A stretch of DNA of 64,000 nucleotides. It comes from Bradyrhizobium sp. B124. Its GTDB lineage: Bacteria > Pseudomonadota > Alphaproteobacteria > Rhizobiales > Xanthobacteraceae. This document shows, one piece after another, positions 27,874 through 36,686 of this stretch (within the stretch, counting starts at the first letter, position 1; the number at the start of each line of letters is the position of its first letter). The position numbers and the translations under genes were made by a program. Where the stretch lies: the NCBI RefSeq assembly GCF_038967635.1, contig NZ_CP152413.1, positions 8,436,001-8,500,000 on the forward strand, read 5' to 3'. The notes under the pieces were generated by a model. That model saw nothing but the letters and a program-made list of their open reading frames with translations, was not told the origin of the DNA and made no database searches.

Positions 27874-29202
27874 CTACTGCGCGGTCGGCGGATGTTCGGC
27901 GGCCTTGTTGAAGAAAGCAGCTTCCTCGGCGGTGGCTTCGAGGAGTTGTTGGTCCTGGTCGTAGACGTCGTTGCGGAACTGGACGGTCCGGTCCTTCGTC
28001 ATCCACGCCGTGAGGTAGATCCAAGCCACCGGCACCTTCTTCAGCATGCGGACATCCTGGCGCTGTCCGGTGGCGATCGCGGCATCGATGGCAGCGCGGG
28101 TCCACTGCGGCTGGTCTTTCAGCAGCCATGCCGCGAGATCGCGGACATTGTCGACGCGCGAGCAGCCATGCGAATCGAAGCGATAGTCGTCGTTGAACAG
28201 GCTGTGCTGATTGGTGTCGTGCATGTAGACCGAATAGGAATTCGGCATGTCGATCTTGACCGCGCCGAGCGCATTCCATGCGCCGCTCTGCTGACGCACC
28301 GTGATATTCGGCGTGTGATCGCCCGACCAGTCGACCGAACGCGGATCGATCGGGTTGTCGTGGGCGTCGAGCACGTCCATGTGCATGCGCGACAGGTAGG
28401 CCGGATCCTTGCGCATATGCGCCGCGATCTCCGTCCTCGTGATCGATGACGGCACCGTCCAGGTCGGATTGAGAATGACGTCGGTGATCTCGGACGTCAG
28501 CGTCGGCGAGGGTTTCTCGGTCTTGCCGACGATCACGCGGTAGCGCCGCACGACCTTGTCGTCCTCGACGGCCTCGGCGAAGGTGGCGGGAATGTTGACG
28601 ACGACATAGCGCTGCCCGAACTGGAAATCCATCTGGTCAAGCCGCTCTAGCGAGGCCTCGAGCTGCTTGATCCGCTTCTGCACGGGAACGTTGAGTGCAG
28701 CCAGCGTCCGCGGCGTCACCGAGCCGGTCGCCGCGAGCCCGTGGCGTGTCTGGAAGCGCTTCACCGCGCCGGCCACGACTTCATCATAGGAGCCGGTGGC
28801 CTTGTCGGCGGCAAGGTCGCCGGTGATGATCAGACGGTTGCGCAGCAGATCGTCATGGGCGCCCTGGACGCCCAACGCAAATCTCGCGTCCGTGGGGATC
28901 GTGGGCCAACCGCCGCGGGCGGCGAGATCGGAATAGCTCTTCACCACGTCGCGAATGCGCTGTGCGCTGCCCTGGTCGTAGGTCGGCTCGCGCGACAGCG
29001 CGAGCGCGGCAGCCGATCGCGTTTCCGCGACCGAGGTCGACGCGGCCGGCTTGGCCTGGCCTGGCTGGGTGGCCGCCGGTGCCGCAGCCGGCAAGGCATG
29101 ATGAGGCGGGACTGCCGCAGTCGGGCCGGGCGCGCCGGTGGTTTGGGCGAATGCCGGTAGAGCCGCAAGCATCGTGGCTACGACGAGTGTCACTCTCTGC
29201 AT
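27874..29202 (-). CDS. L,D-transpeptidase with peptidoglycan-binding domain (YcbB/LdtD-like)
   Basis: This 442-residue secreted protein has a signal peptide (about 1-20, ALPAFA-QT) and a Pro/Ala-rich linker to about 70. Next comes a peptidoglycan-binding helical region (about 130-180, EVVAGAVKRFQTRHGLAATG). The YkuD catalytic domain (about 200-380) carries DDYRFDSHGCSRVDN, with nucleophile Cys347. Members make 3-3 crosslinks in peptidoglycan. The second L,D-transpeptidase of this window (7220) has a different layout. The start is ATG 29202 after GGAGAA; an in-frame ATG 16 codons earlier has less support. It appears monocistronic. Confidence 0.9.
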   Translation of the reverse strand: MQRVTLVVATMLAALPAFAQTTGAPGPTAAVPPHHALPAAAPAATQPGQAKPAASTSVAETRSAAALALSREPTYDQGSAQRIRDVVKSYSDLAARGGWPTIPTDARFALGVQGAHDDLLRNRLIITGDLAADKATGSYDEVVAGAVKRFQTRHGLAATGSVTPRTLAALNVPVQKRIKQLEASLERLDQMDFQFGQRYVVVNIPATFAEAVEDDKVVRRYRVIVGKTEKPSPTLTSEITDVILNPTWTVPSSITRTEIAAHMRKDPAYLSRMHMDVLDAHDNPIDPRSVDWSGDHTPNITVRQQSGAWNALGAVKIDMPNSYSVYMHDTNQHSLFNDDYRFDSHGCSRVDNVRDLAAWLLKDQPQWTRAAIDAAIATGQRQDVRMLKKVPVAWIYLTAWMTKDRTVQFRNDVYDQDQQLLEATAEEAAFFNKAAEHPPTAQ

Positions 29203-29643
29203 ATCTCGATTCTCCGGACTGCGTCGCTTGCGCGAAAAATCGGAAGGCACGGCCCCGGCCGCATGAATGGAGGGGGGGCGGCGCGTTCGTACGAAGGTGA
29301 TGATCTATCCCGAGACCGTTGCGTCTTGATTAAGTTTTGGTTGCGATCGGAACATTACCGTGACCGTCGTGCCGGCCCAGGGCGGGCGCCATCGTCCGCA
29401 TCGCGGCCGCTCGACCTTGTGGCGTACATTAACGCGGAGATCGCTCGCTCGCTGTGCCGAAGCCGAGGGCACGGACCTAGCGGCGCCGAACGGCAAAAGA
29501 AAAAGCGCTGCCATCGCCGATGGCAGCGCTTTGATATCTTCCCGGTCCGACCGGCGCGTGGCGATCCCAATGACCGGTCGCGGCCGATCCGCTCGCCCTG
29601 GTCGATCGCGTTCGCGGTGTCGCGATCGTACCTGTGCTGCCGT
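29203..29643. other. Intergenic region between L,D-transpeptidase and XRE regulator
   Basis: This stretch of 441 bases holds the strong minus-strand terminator at 29491-29532. No protein gene with a ribosome site was seen. The part nearest 29203 should hold the L,D-transpeptidase promoter, but I could not point to one. Confidence 0.5.
29491..29532 (-). terminator. Rho-independent terminator of the XRE regulator
   Basis: On the minus strand AAAGCGCTGCCATCG pairs with CGATGGCAGCGCTTT (15 bp, minimal loop) and is followed by TTTTTCTTTT. It lies about 110 bases downstream of the regulator stop codon. This is the clearest intrinsic terminator in the window. Confidence 0.88.
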
Positions 29644-30039
29644 TCAGTCTTCGTTGGCGGCGATCGATTCCATCAGCGACACCAGTTGGCGCTGCACGGT
29701 CTGATCCTTGATCTTGCTGTAGGCGCGCAGCAACCGGAGGCTGAACGCGCTGTCGAGGAACAGCAGGCTCTCGACTTCGCGGGCCTTGTTGTCGCCGTCG
29801 TAGAAGAAGGTCACCGGCACGTCCAGCGCGGTCGCGATCTGCTGAAGGCGGGCGGCGCCAACGCGGTTCACGCCCTTCTCGTACTTCTGAACCTGCTGGA
29901 AGCTGACGCCCAGCTTGTCGCCGAGTTCCGCCTGCGAGATCTTCTGCTCGACACGGCGCAGACGAATCCGCTTGCCCAACTCAATGTCCGGCTTGCCGGC
30001 GCTGCGCTGCTTCATCTTCTTTGCTGCTGATCTGTTCAT
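29644..30039 (-). CDS. XRE-family helix-turn-helix transcriptional regulator
   Basis: A 131-residue DNA-binding protein. The Cro/C1-type helix-turn-helix spans about residues 20-75 (LGKRIRLRRVEQKISQAELG, then VSFQQVQKYEKGVNRVGAAR). A basic N-terminus precedes it, and a helical C-terminal region (about 85-131) is probably used for dimerisation. The C-terminal segment lacks a recognisable ligand or peptidase domain. It is transcribed away from a 569-base upstream region with several inverted repeats, which may include its own operator. Related small XRE proteins are common in Bradyrhizobium and mostly uncharacterised. Confidence 0.9.
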   Translation of the reverse strand: MNRSAAKKMKQRSAGKPDIELGKRIRLRRVEQKISQAELGDKLGVSFQQVQKYEKGVNRVGAARLQQIATALDVPVTFFYDGDNKAREVESLLFLDSAFSLRLLRAYSKIKDQTVQRQLVSLMESIAANED

Positions 30040-30217
30040 TCTTGTGACCCGTCCTTCAAATCGAGAATCCCTGGCCCGGTCGGGTCAGGGACACGTTCAT
30101 GATGTACCGCGTTAAGCTCGAGTGGATCGTCAGTTCGTCCGAACGACGAAATCCAAGAAGATCGCGGGATGGTATCCAAACGCACTCGCGCATTGGAAGC
30201 ACCCAAGTACCGAATCG

Positions 30218-30239
30218 GTCGACTACCTGTAGTCGACCG
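30218..30239. repeat. 10-bp perfect inverted repeat (operator or hairpin)
   Basis: GGTCGACTAC-CT-GTAGTCGACC is a perfect 10-bp inverted repeat with a 2-base centre, about 180 bases upstream of the XRE start. This spacing suits a dimeric helix-turn-helix protein. Confidence 0.55.
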
Positions 30240-30245
30240 CACCAA

Positions 30246-30261
30246 GGTGTCTGTCGACACC
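30246..30261. repeat. Inverted repeat GGTGTC/GACACC
   Basis: GGTGTC-TGTC-GACACC contains an inner TGTCGACA palindrome. It lies 6 bases after the 10-bp repeat and shares the GTCGAC core with it. Confidence 0.4.
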
Positions 30262-30361
30262 CCGCCCTCTACATTTGGCAAAATATTGACCAAACCACAA
30301 CTAGCGCGAGTTTGATCGACACAGATTTTGCGCGCATGCTTACTGGGCGGCAATGCACTGC

Positions 30362-30379
30362 GCCCGTAGTTCTACGGGC
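30362..30379. repeat. 8-bp inverted repeat with 2-base centre
   Basis: GCCCGTAG-TT-CTACGGGC is a perfect stem with a very tight centre. It is either an operator half-site pair or part of an RNA hairpin. Confidence 0.45.
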
Positions 30380-30407
30380 AGCCAATATTGTACGAGCGTC
30401 CTAGTAT

Positions 30408-30432
30408 GGATGCAACCCCAGCTAGTGCATCC
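30408..30432. repeat. 7-bp inverted repeat with 11-base loop
   Basis: GGATGCA-N11-TGCATCC could form an RNA stem-loop. It is 29 bases from the previous inverted repeat. Confidence 0.35.
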
Positions 30433-30608
30433 TGAGGTCGCGGCGACGGTCCGCGGTTGCTTGACTGAATCGCCGCCGATGCGAAAAGTTTGACGTAAGT
30501 CCAAGTCAGGCTTTCGGAATGTTGCTGGACAATTGCCCAAAAGTTCTGAATCATCGGGAACAATTGTGCGCCTACGGAAAGCCGGCGAACTCTGGCAGGA
30601 GAGGCCAA

Positions 30609-30920
30609 ATGAAGCGGAAGAGGGGAACACCTCGACTCTACCTCGCAGCTTCGGGAGTGGAAGATATGCCGGTCGCAAATACGGAAGAACGGTTGCTGGC
30701 GCTGCTGGCAACCCTGGAAGAATGTCAGGCATTTCTGACTGACCGGGCGAACACGGAGACGGCGCGGCTGTTGTCCCTTGCCATCCTCGAGCTTCGGATG
30801 GAGCTGCACAAGGTGACGGATTCCGAGTTGAAGGCGCTGTGTGACATGATCGCGTCGGACGAGCCGGTGCAGGAACCGGCGTCCAGGCAGTTGCCGCCGT
30901 ATCTGCGGCTGATCAAGTAA
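30609..30920 (+). CDS. Small hypothetical protein
   Basis: A 103-residue soluble protein that I do not recognise. The best start is ATG 30609 with AGGAGAGG upstream; an internal ATG at 30666 would give 84 residues. The middle (about 25-75) is predicted mainly helical, with regular Leu spacing (ERLLALLATLEECQAFLTD, then RLLSLAILELRMELHKV), and suits a small helical bundle or coiled coil. No signal or membrane segment is seen. It is divergent from the XRE regulator and convergent with dctA, so it may be regulated from the structured region upstream. Confidence 0.7.
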   Translation: MKRKRGTPRLYLAASGVEDMPVANTEERLLALLATLEECQAFLTDRANTETARLLSLAILELRMELHKVTDSELKALCDMIASDEPVQEPASRQLPPYLRLIK

Positions 30921-30971
30921 GCCCGCGCCCCGCGCCATGCGCGGGACGCTGCCGGCCCTGTGTCGCGTGGC

Positions 30972-32291
30972 TCAGCCCGCGGTCACGTCGACCGCCTCTG
31001 TGCCTTCGAGCACGCGCCGGGCCTTGTACCGGTCCAGGTCACCTTCCCAAGCCGCGACCACGACGGTGGCGACGCAGTTGCCGATCAGATTGCCGACGGC
31101 GCGCGCCATGCCGATGAACCAGTCAACCGAGAGCACCAGCACGAGGCCGATCGCCGGGATGCTTGGCACCGCATTGAGCGTCGCCGCCAGGATAACGATC
31201 GCCGAGCCCGGCACGCCGTGCGCGCCCTTCGATGTGATCAGCGACACGCCGAGCACCAGCAGCAGGTCGCCGAACGACAGCGGTGTGTTGGTTGCCTGCG
31301 CGATGAAGACGACCGCCAGCGTCAGATAGATCGAGAACGCATCGAGGTTGAACGAATAGCCGGTCGGAATCACGAGGCCGACCACCGAATCCTTGACGCC
31401 GAAATGCTCCAGCTTGCGCATCACCTGCGGCAGCACCGCGTCGGAGGATGCCGTGGCGACCACGATCATCAGCTCCTCGCGCAGGTAGCCGAGGAACTTG
31501 AGGATATTGATGCCGGCCAGCGCCATCACCCCGCCGAGCACGCCGAGCACGAAGATCGCGACCGACACGTAGAACAGCGCCACCAGCGACAGCAGCTGCT
31601 TCAGCGAGCCGACACCGTATTTGCCGACCGTGTAGGCGACGGCGCCGAGCACGCCGATCGGCGCGAAGCGCACGATCAGGCCCATGGCGCGGAACAGCAC
31701 AGTCGAGACCGCGTCGATGAACGAGGTGATCTTCTCGCCCTTCTCGCCGCCGACCAGCGCCAGGCTGACGCCGAAGATGATGGCGAAGAACAGCACCTGC
31801 AGCACGTCGTTGCGCGACAGCGCGTCGAACGAGGTGGTCGGGATGATGTTGAGAAGGAAGCTGCCGATGCCTTCGCCCTTCAGCTTCTGCGCGTTGCTGG
31901 CATAGTTGCCGAGCGCCTTGGCATCCAGCGTCGAGGTATCGATGTTCATGCCGTGACCGGGCCCGAACAGGTAGGCCAGGATCAAGCCGACCACGAGTGC
32001 GACCGTCGTCATCGCCTCGAAATACACCAGCGCCTTGACGCCGACGCGGCCGACCTTCTTGAGGTCGCCGGCGCCCGCGATGCCGTGCACCACCACGCAG
32101 AACACGATCGGCGCCACGATCATCGAGATCAGCTTCAGGAAGGCATCGCTGAAGATCTTCAACCCGATCGCGAAATCGGGTGCGGCCATGCCGATGATGA
32201 TGCCGAGCAGCAGCGCAACGAGCACCTGCACGAACAGCGATGTGTAGAGCGGCTTGCGTGCAACCGTGGCTTCCGCTGCGATGGTCGACAT
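30972..32291 (-). CDS. dctA: C4-dicarboxylate:cation symporter DctA
   Basis: A 439-residue DAACS-family importer of succinate, malate and fumarate, the main carbon sources of rhizobia in symbiosis. It has eight or more membrane segments. Family signatures are SMIVAPIVFCVVVHGIAG, the re-entrant loops (VVATASSDAVLPQVMRKLE) and IPTGYSFNLDAFSIYLTLA, followed by GVPGSAIVILAATL. The start is ATG 32291, after GGGGGAG. A near-perfect sigma-54 promoter lies about 55 bases upstream, as expected for DctB/DctD control in rhizobia. An HWE kinase gene lies directly upstream on the same strand; no dctB/dctD is in the window. Confidence 0.93.
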   Translation of the reverse strand: MSTIAAEATVARKPLYTSLFVQVLVALLLGIIIGMAAPDFAIGLKIFSDAFLKLISMIVAPIVFCVVVHGIAGAGDLKKVGRVGVKALVYFEAMTTVALVVGLILAYLFGPGHGMNIDTSTLDAKALGNYASNAQKLKGEGIGSFLLNIIPTTSFDALSRNDVLQVLFFAIIFGVSLALVGGEKGEKITSFIDAVSTVLFRAMGLIVRFAPIGVLGAVAYTVGKYGVGSLKQLLSLVALFYVSVAIFVLGVLGGVMALAGINILKFLGYLREELMIVVATASSDAVLPQVMRKLEHFGVKDSVVGLVIPTGYSFNLDAFSIYLTLAVVFIAQATNTPLSFGDLLLVLGVSLITSKGAHGVPGSAIVILAATLNAVPSIPAIGLVLVLSVDWFIGMARAVGNLIGNCVATVVVAAWEGDLDRYKARRVLEGTEAVDVTAG

Positions 32292-32344
32292 GAACTCCCC
32301 CTGTTTTTGGCCGGTGTTCTTGCCGGCCGATCCCACCCCATCTT

Positions 32345-32360
32345 AGCAACTTGCGTGCCA
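32345..32360 (-). promoter_or_regulatory. Sigma-54 (RpoN) promoter of dctA
   Basis: Minus strand TGGCACGCAAGTTGCT matches the TGGCACG-N4-TTGCW consensus exactly, with the GG and GC elements 10 bases apart. It lies between the HWE kinase stop and dctA, so transcription would start near 32333. DctD-type activator sites would then lie inside the 3' end of the kinase gene. Confidence 0.85.
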
Positions 32361-32392
32361 AGATGTCGCAGGATTGGGAGCCATTTACCCAG

Positions 32393-33904
32393 TCATTCGC
32401 CGGTTTCGAGGGTGCTGGTCACCGTGTAGACGACGCCGTGGGGCAGGAAATCCACCGTGGCCTCGCCGCCGAGCTGGTCGCGGGCGCTGCGCTCGATCAG
32501 CCGGGAGCCGAAGCCGCGCTGCACCGGCGCCGCGACCGGTGGTCCGCCGGCCTCTGTCCAGATCATCCGGAGCTTCGGCCCGGGACTCTCGTCAAGGATC
32601 TCCCAGTCCAGCGTCACCGTGCCGGTGTCATTGGACAACGCGCCGTATTTAGCGGCGTTGGTCGCCATCTCGTGCAGGAGCATCGACAGCACCAGAGCAA
32701 GCCGGGGCGACAGCGGCACGCGCGGCCCGAACATCTTGACCCGCTCGGCGGTGTTGTTCAGCAGATAGGGCCGCAGCACGCGGCTGACTACGTCCTGCAG
32801 GTCGGAGCCCTGCCATTTGTCGGTCGAGAGCAAATTGTGCGCCTCGGCCAGCGCGCCGAGCCGTCCCTCGAATTTCTCGCGCTCGGCGCGGCTCGCGCTG
32901 CGGAAGGTCTGCGTGGCGATCGATTGCAGGATCGCCAGCGTGTTCTTGACGCGGTGGTTGAGCTCCTCGATCAGGAGGTCGTGCAGCATCTCGCCGCGCG
33001 CGATCGTGGTCGCCATCCGCACCGCAAAGCCAAGGCCGACCAAGAGCAGGACGCCGCCGATCACGCTGGTGATCGCGAGCGAGCGCCACAACGGCGCCAC
33101 CAGCGAGTTCTCGGCGATGCCAGCCGCGACGGTCCAGCCGGTGACGCGCGATCGGGTGAAGCCCGTGATCAGCGCGACGCCTTCGAGCGAGACGGTCGGC
33201 AGTGTCGCCTCGCTGCGGCGGAACATCTCGGCAAACAACGTTGGCGAGGCGCGCTGCCCGATGGTCGCCTGCGGATTCGGCACGCGGGCGAGGTTGACGC
33301 CGTCGCCGTCGAAGATCGAGATGGTCCAGTCCTGGTTCAGGCGCTGCCGCTCGATCATGGCCTGGAACACCTCGATCGGCGGGCTGAAGGAGATGTCGTA
33401 GAGCACTTCGCGGTCGCGTATCACCGGCACCTCGACGGTGATGATCAGCTGCTGCTTCACCTCGCCGAAGAACAGGTTGGAGTATTGCGGCTGCCGCGTC
33501 GCAAACACCTTCTCGACGATCTCGAGATTGTTGCGCGGCGGCAGGCTCGCGGTGTCCGGCGTCAGCGAGGAGAACGCCTGGCGTCCCCTGCGGTCGGCCA
33601 CCAGCACCACGCCGTCCTTGCCGTATTGGTCGAGAAAGCCGGCCGCGACGCGGCGAAAGTTGTCGAAGTCGCTGTTGCGCAGCGAGTTGGTCAGCGCCAG
33701 CACCTGCAGTCCGCCGGTCATGCGCTGCATTTCCGCATCGAGCAGCAGGCGGATGCTGCGCGCCGTCTCCAGCACGCGCTGCGTGGCGGCCTGACGATCC
33801 CGTTGGTAATTGTGGAAGACGATCCCGACCGCGAAAACGATCAGCGGCAACATCGTCCCCGCGACCAGAAGCGCGAGACGCACTGGCAATGTCAGTTTCG
33901 GCAC
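32393..33904 (-). CDS. HWE-family sensor histidine kinase
   Basis: A 503-residue membrane kinase. The first membrane helix is at about 8-30 (VRLALLVAGTMLPLIVFAVG). A periplasmic Cache-like sensor region (about 30-275) is closed by a second helix at about 283-305 (SVIGGVLLLVGLGFAV). The cytoplasmic kinase domain has the phospho-acceptor His317 in EELNHRVKNTLAILQSI, the N-box HEMATNAAKYGALS, the WxE pair (LDWEI) and GFGSRLIERS. It autophosphorylates and signals to an unidentified response regulator. The GTG start at 33904 has GGGGA upstream. In alphaproteobacteria this family often feeds the PhyR general stress pathway; that link is inference. Confidence 0.88.
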   Translation of the reverse strand: MPKLTLPVRLALLVAGTMLPLIVFAVGIVFHNYQRDRQAATQRVLETARSIRLLLDAEMQRMTGGLQVLALTNSLRNSDFDNFRRVAAGFLDQYGKDGVVLVADRRGRQAFSSLTPDTASLPPRNNLEIVEKVFATRQPQYSNLFFGEVKQQLIITVEVPVIRDREVLYDISFSPPIEVFQAMIERQRLNQDWTISIFDGDGVNLARVPNPQATIGQRASPTLFAEMFRRSEATLPTVSLEGVALITGFTRSRVTGWTVAAGIAENSLVAPLWRSLAITSVIGGVLLLVGLGFAVRMATTIARGEMLHDLLIEELNHRVKNTLAILQSIATQTFRSASRAEREKFEGRLGALAEAHNLLSTDKWQGSDLQDVVSRVLRPYLLNNTAERVKMFGPRVPLSPRLALVLSMLLHEMATNAAKYGALSNDTGTVTLDWEILDESPGPKLRMIWTEAGGPPVAAPVQRGFGSRLIERSARDQLGGEATVDFLPHGVVYTVTSTLETGE

Positions 33905-34004
33905 GATGTCCCCGGGTCGATGCCCGTTTGCGGTGAGCTTAGGGGAAGCGGGAAAAGTCCGCCAAAGGAAATGACTGGCAATCGGAAGAATTTCGCGGCG
34001 CACA

Positions 34005-34080
34005 GAGCATGATCCGGAAAAGTGTGAAGCGGTTTTCCCTGGCGACAAACGCGGAACGCGTTTGCGCCGAGATCATGCTC
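34005..34080. repeat. Palindromic intergenic repeat (GAGCATGATCC family), copy 2
   Basis: The ends GAGCATGATC and GATCATGCTC are a perfect inverted pair around a GC-rich core with an inner CAAACGCG/CGCGTTTG stem. It is the same family as 12992-13060 and lies between the kinase and the serine hydrolase genes. Confidence 0.8.
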
Positions 34081-34112
34081 AGACGAATTGTGCGCCGCGG
34101 AAAGGTGTCGGG

Positions 34113-35387
34113 TCAGAGATTGCTCTCGGTGATCGCGGCGTAGACCATGGTGCGCAGTTCGCGCCGCAGCGGATAGGCGCTCGACGGCAGCACCTGGGTC
34201 ATGAAGATCGTGATCAGCTCCTCGGCCGGATCGATGAAGAACGATGTCGTCGCGGCGCCGCCCCAGTTGAATTCACCTGGGCTGCCCGCGATCAGGGTCT
34301 GCGCCGGGTGCATGGTGACCGCGAAGCCGAGGCCGAAGCCGATGCCGTTATAGGCAGCCTCGGCGAACATCGAGCGCGACATCGCCGGCAGATCGACGCC
34401 GCCGGGCAGATGGTTGGTGGCCATCAGCTTCAGCGTCTTCGGGCCGAGCAGCCGGACGCCGCCGAGCTCGCCGCCGTTGAGCAGCGCCCGGCAGAAGGTC
34501 AGATAGTCGGCCGCGGTCGAGCACAGCCCGCCGCCGCCGGAGACCAGCGAGGGCGGCGACAGGAACGAGCTGGTGGCCGGATCGTCCTGCAGCGTCAATG
34601 TGCCCTTGCGCTCGGCGGCGAGCGGGTTGAAGCCGCCCTGCGGGTCGGCGGAATAGCAGGCGGCAAACCGGTGCGCCTTGTCGGCCGGCACGAAGAAGTC
34701 GGTGTCGTTCATGCCGAGCGGCTTGAAGATTCGCTCCTTCAGGAACTGCTCGAACGGCATCCCTGAAATCTTGCCGACGAGATAGCCGAGCACGTCGGTG
34801 GAGACCGAGTAATTCCAGGCTTCACCCGGCGAGAACTCCAGCGGGATCTTCGCCAGGTCCTCGATCATGCTGTCGAGCGTGCCGGCCTTAATGACCTCGC
34901 CGATCTTCTTTTCGCGATAGGCGGCGTCGACATTGGAGCGCTGCTGGAAGCCGTAGGTGAGACCCGAGGTGTGGCGGAGCAGATCGACGATGAGCATCGG
35001 CCGGCTCGGTGGGCGGGTCAGGAAGGCGGGCGCGGTGCCGGCGACGAACACGCCGAGGTTCTTCCATTCCGGAATGTATTTGGCGACCGGCTCGTCGAGC
35101 GCGACCTTGCCTTCCTCGACCAGCATCATGAAGGCGACCGAGGTGATCGGCTTGGTCATCGAATAGATGCGGAAGATGGTGTCGCCCTTCACCGGCACCT
35201 TGCGCTCGAGATCGGCAAAGCCCTGGACGGTGGAATGCACGATCTTGCCGCGGCGATAGATCAGGAGCTGGGTGCCGGGAAAGCGGCCGGAATCGATGTA
35301 GCGGCTCCTCAGATGCGCTTCGAGGCGGTTGAGGGCGGTGGTCGACATTCCCGCGGATTCGGGCGAGGCAGGCGTGGGAGCTAACAT
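34113..35387 (-). CDS. Serine hydrolase, beta-lactamase/esterase class C family
   Basis: A 424-residue penicillin-binding-protein-like hydrolase. The nucleophile motif is Ser76-x-x-Lys79 (IYSMTK), the second motif is the Tyr of EAWNYSVSTDV, and a GG-rich C-terminal strand (GEFNWGGAATTSFFIDP) replaces the KTG triad. Members act as esterases, D-aminopeptidases or lactonases, and only a minority are true beta-lactamases. No signal peptide is apparent, suggesting a cytosolic esterase. ATG 35387 is the chosen start; ATG at residue 14 is possible. It is divergent from the intradiol dioxygenase, so hydrolysis of an aromatic ester is a possible but unproven role. Confidence 0.88.
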   Translation of the reverse strand: MLAPTPASPESAGMSTTALNRLEAHLRSRYIDSGRFPGTQLLIYRRGKIVHSTVQGFADLERKVPVKGDTIFRIYSMTKPITSVAFMMLVEEGKVALDEPVAKYIPEWKNLGVFVAGTAPAFLTRPPSRPMLIVDLLRHTSGLTYGFQQRSNVDAAYREKKIGEVIKAGTLDSMIEDLAKIPLEFSPGEAWNYSVSTDVLGYLVGKISGMPFEQFLKERIFKPLGMNDTDFFVPADKAHRFAACYSADPQGGFNPLAAERKGTLTLQDDPATSSFLSPPSLVSGGGGLCSTAADYLTFCRALLNGGELGGVRLLGPKTLKLMATNHLPGGVDLPAMSRSMFAEAAYNGIGFGLGFAVTMHPAQTLIAGSPGEFNWGGAATTSFFIDPAEELITIFMTQVLPSSAYPLRRELRTMVYAAITESNL

Positions 35388-35535
35388 CGGGCATTTTCTC
35401 CGGCTGACGAGGCAGCCTTGATAGCCGAAAAGTGTCCGTTGCAGCAATCGGCCACTGCTTACCGGCACCGGGCCGGTCGTGTACGGTCGGGGCCGCAATC
35501 GTGCCCTCAAGGGATACGTCAAGGGAAACGCCGAG

Positions 35536-36450
35536 ATGACCCAGTTCAACGAAACCGAGCTCACCACAGCCGTCATCCGCAGCTTCGACCAGACGCCCGA
35601 TCCGCGGGCCAAGTTCCTGCTGCAGGAACTGGTGAAGTCGCTGCACGACTATGTGCGCAAGACCGATCTCACCTTCGAGGAGTGGGACCACGCCATCGGC
35701 TTCCTGACCCGCACCGGGCAGAAGTGCACCGACATCCGCCAGGAATTCATCCTGCTGTCCGACGTGCTCGGCGTGTCGATGCTGGTCGATGCGGTCAACC
35801 ACAGGGATCGCGACGGCGCGACCGAGACCACGGTGCTCGGCCCGTTCTATGTCGGCGAGCACAAGGTGACGCCGCACGGCACCGACATCTCGGCAAGCCT
35901 GCCCGGCGAGCGCATGTTCGTGCAAAGCCGCGTCACCGACCTCGACGGCAAGCCGCTGGCCAATGTGCCGGTCGATGTCTGGCACGCGGATGACGACGGG
36001 TTCTATGACTCGCAGAAGCCGAGCTATGCCACCGAAGGCCCGTCCTCGCGGGCGCGCTTCATCACCGATGCCGACGGCCGCTTCTTCTTCCGCACCATCG
36101 TGCCGTGCAGCTATCCGATCCCGACCGACGGTCCGGTCGGGCAGATGATCACGCAGACCAACCGTCATCCGATGCGGCCGGCGCATATCCACTTCCTGGT
36201 CAACGCCAAGGGCTATGAGCCGCTGATCACGCACGTGTTTATGGAAGGCGACAAATACATCGATTCAGATGTCGTGTTCGGCGTGAAGGACGAACTGATC
36301 GCCAAGGTCGAGCAGCGCACCGATCCCGTGATGCCCGACGGCCAGCGGTCGGATGGCCCGTGGAGCCTGATGACCTACGAATTTCGCGTGAAGCCCGGCG
36401 GCGGAATGGCGCCCGCGCCGCTCGGCACCAAGGTCGCCGAAGACGCCTGA
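35536..36450 (+). CDS. Intradiol ring-cleavage dioxygenase (hydroxyquinol/catechol 1,2-dioxygenase family)
   Basis: A 304-residue non-haem Fe(III) enzyme that opens aromatic diols between the hydroxyls. It has the N-terminal helical dimerisation domain (about 1-100, DYVRKTDLTFEEWDHAIGFL). The catalytic beta-sandwich follows, with iron ligands Tyr in VLGPFYVGE, Tyr in PCSYPIPTDGP, and the two His of RPAHIHFLV. Length and linker fit hydroxyquinol 1,2-dioxygenases slightly better than catechol enzymes, but this cannot be fixed by eye. No maleylacetate reductase is adjacent. The start is ATG 35536; the ribosome site is weak. Confidence 0.88.
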   Translation: MTQFNETELTTAVIRSFDQTPDPRAKFLLQELVKSLHDYVRKTDLTFEEWDHAIGFLTRTGQKCTDIRQEFILLSDVLGVSMLVDAVNHRDRDGATETTVLGPFYVGEHKVTPHGTDISASLPGERMFVQSRVTDLDGKPLANVPVDVWHADDDGFYDSQKPSYATEGPSSRARFITDADGRFFFRTIVPCSYPIPTDGPVGQMITQTNRHPMRPAHIHFLVNAKGYEPLITHVFMEGDKYIDSDVVFGVKDELIAKVEQRTDPVMPDGQRSDGPWSLMTYEFRVKPGGGMAPAPLGTKVAEDA

Positions 36451-36600
36451 TCACTGCCGTCCACGCGCTCTGCTCAATTCATGTGCGGCGCACAAGAATT
36501 GGGCGAATCGCATTTTTTGGCAGCGTGCGGAGACTCCGCGCGCGCTGCGACAAGTCGCGCAAAACATTGCAATAAAATCAATTTTTGCACTGCGGTAGCT

Positions 36601-36616
36601 TGGCACAAGGCTTGAA
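36601..36616 (+). promoter_or_regulatory. Sigma-54-like promoter candidate of nitrate-type ABC operon
   Basis: TGGCAC-N5-TTGAA keeps the required 10-base spacing between GG and the -12 dinucleotide, but has GA in place of GC. The AT-rich tract just upstream could serve as an activator site. A sigma-54 promoter suits nitrogen control of nitrate uptake, but the -12 mismatch lowers confidence. Confidence 0.4.
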
Positions 36617-36686
36617 TAGTCAGCTGCCGACGCCATTGAAGTCGTCCCTCGAGGCCACCCCATCGGATTTCTGACGCCGCCAGACC

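Larger units (their letters stand above)
30040..30608. other. Structured, AT-richer divergent intergenic region
   Basis: This 569-base gap between the XRE regulator and a small hypothetical gene has no convincing protein gene. It holds at least four inverted repeats (30218-30239, 30246-30261, 30362-30379, 30408-30432) and looks less GC-rich than its surroundings. It could carry operators, a small RNA or both. Confidence 0.55.

Noticed and set aside
30960..32429. 489-codon plus-strand frame across dctA
   Set aside because: Composition (runs of Asp, His, Arg, Gln) is typical of an antisense shadow; the DctA frame is convincing.
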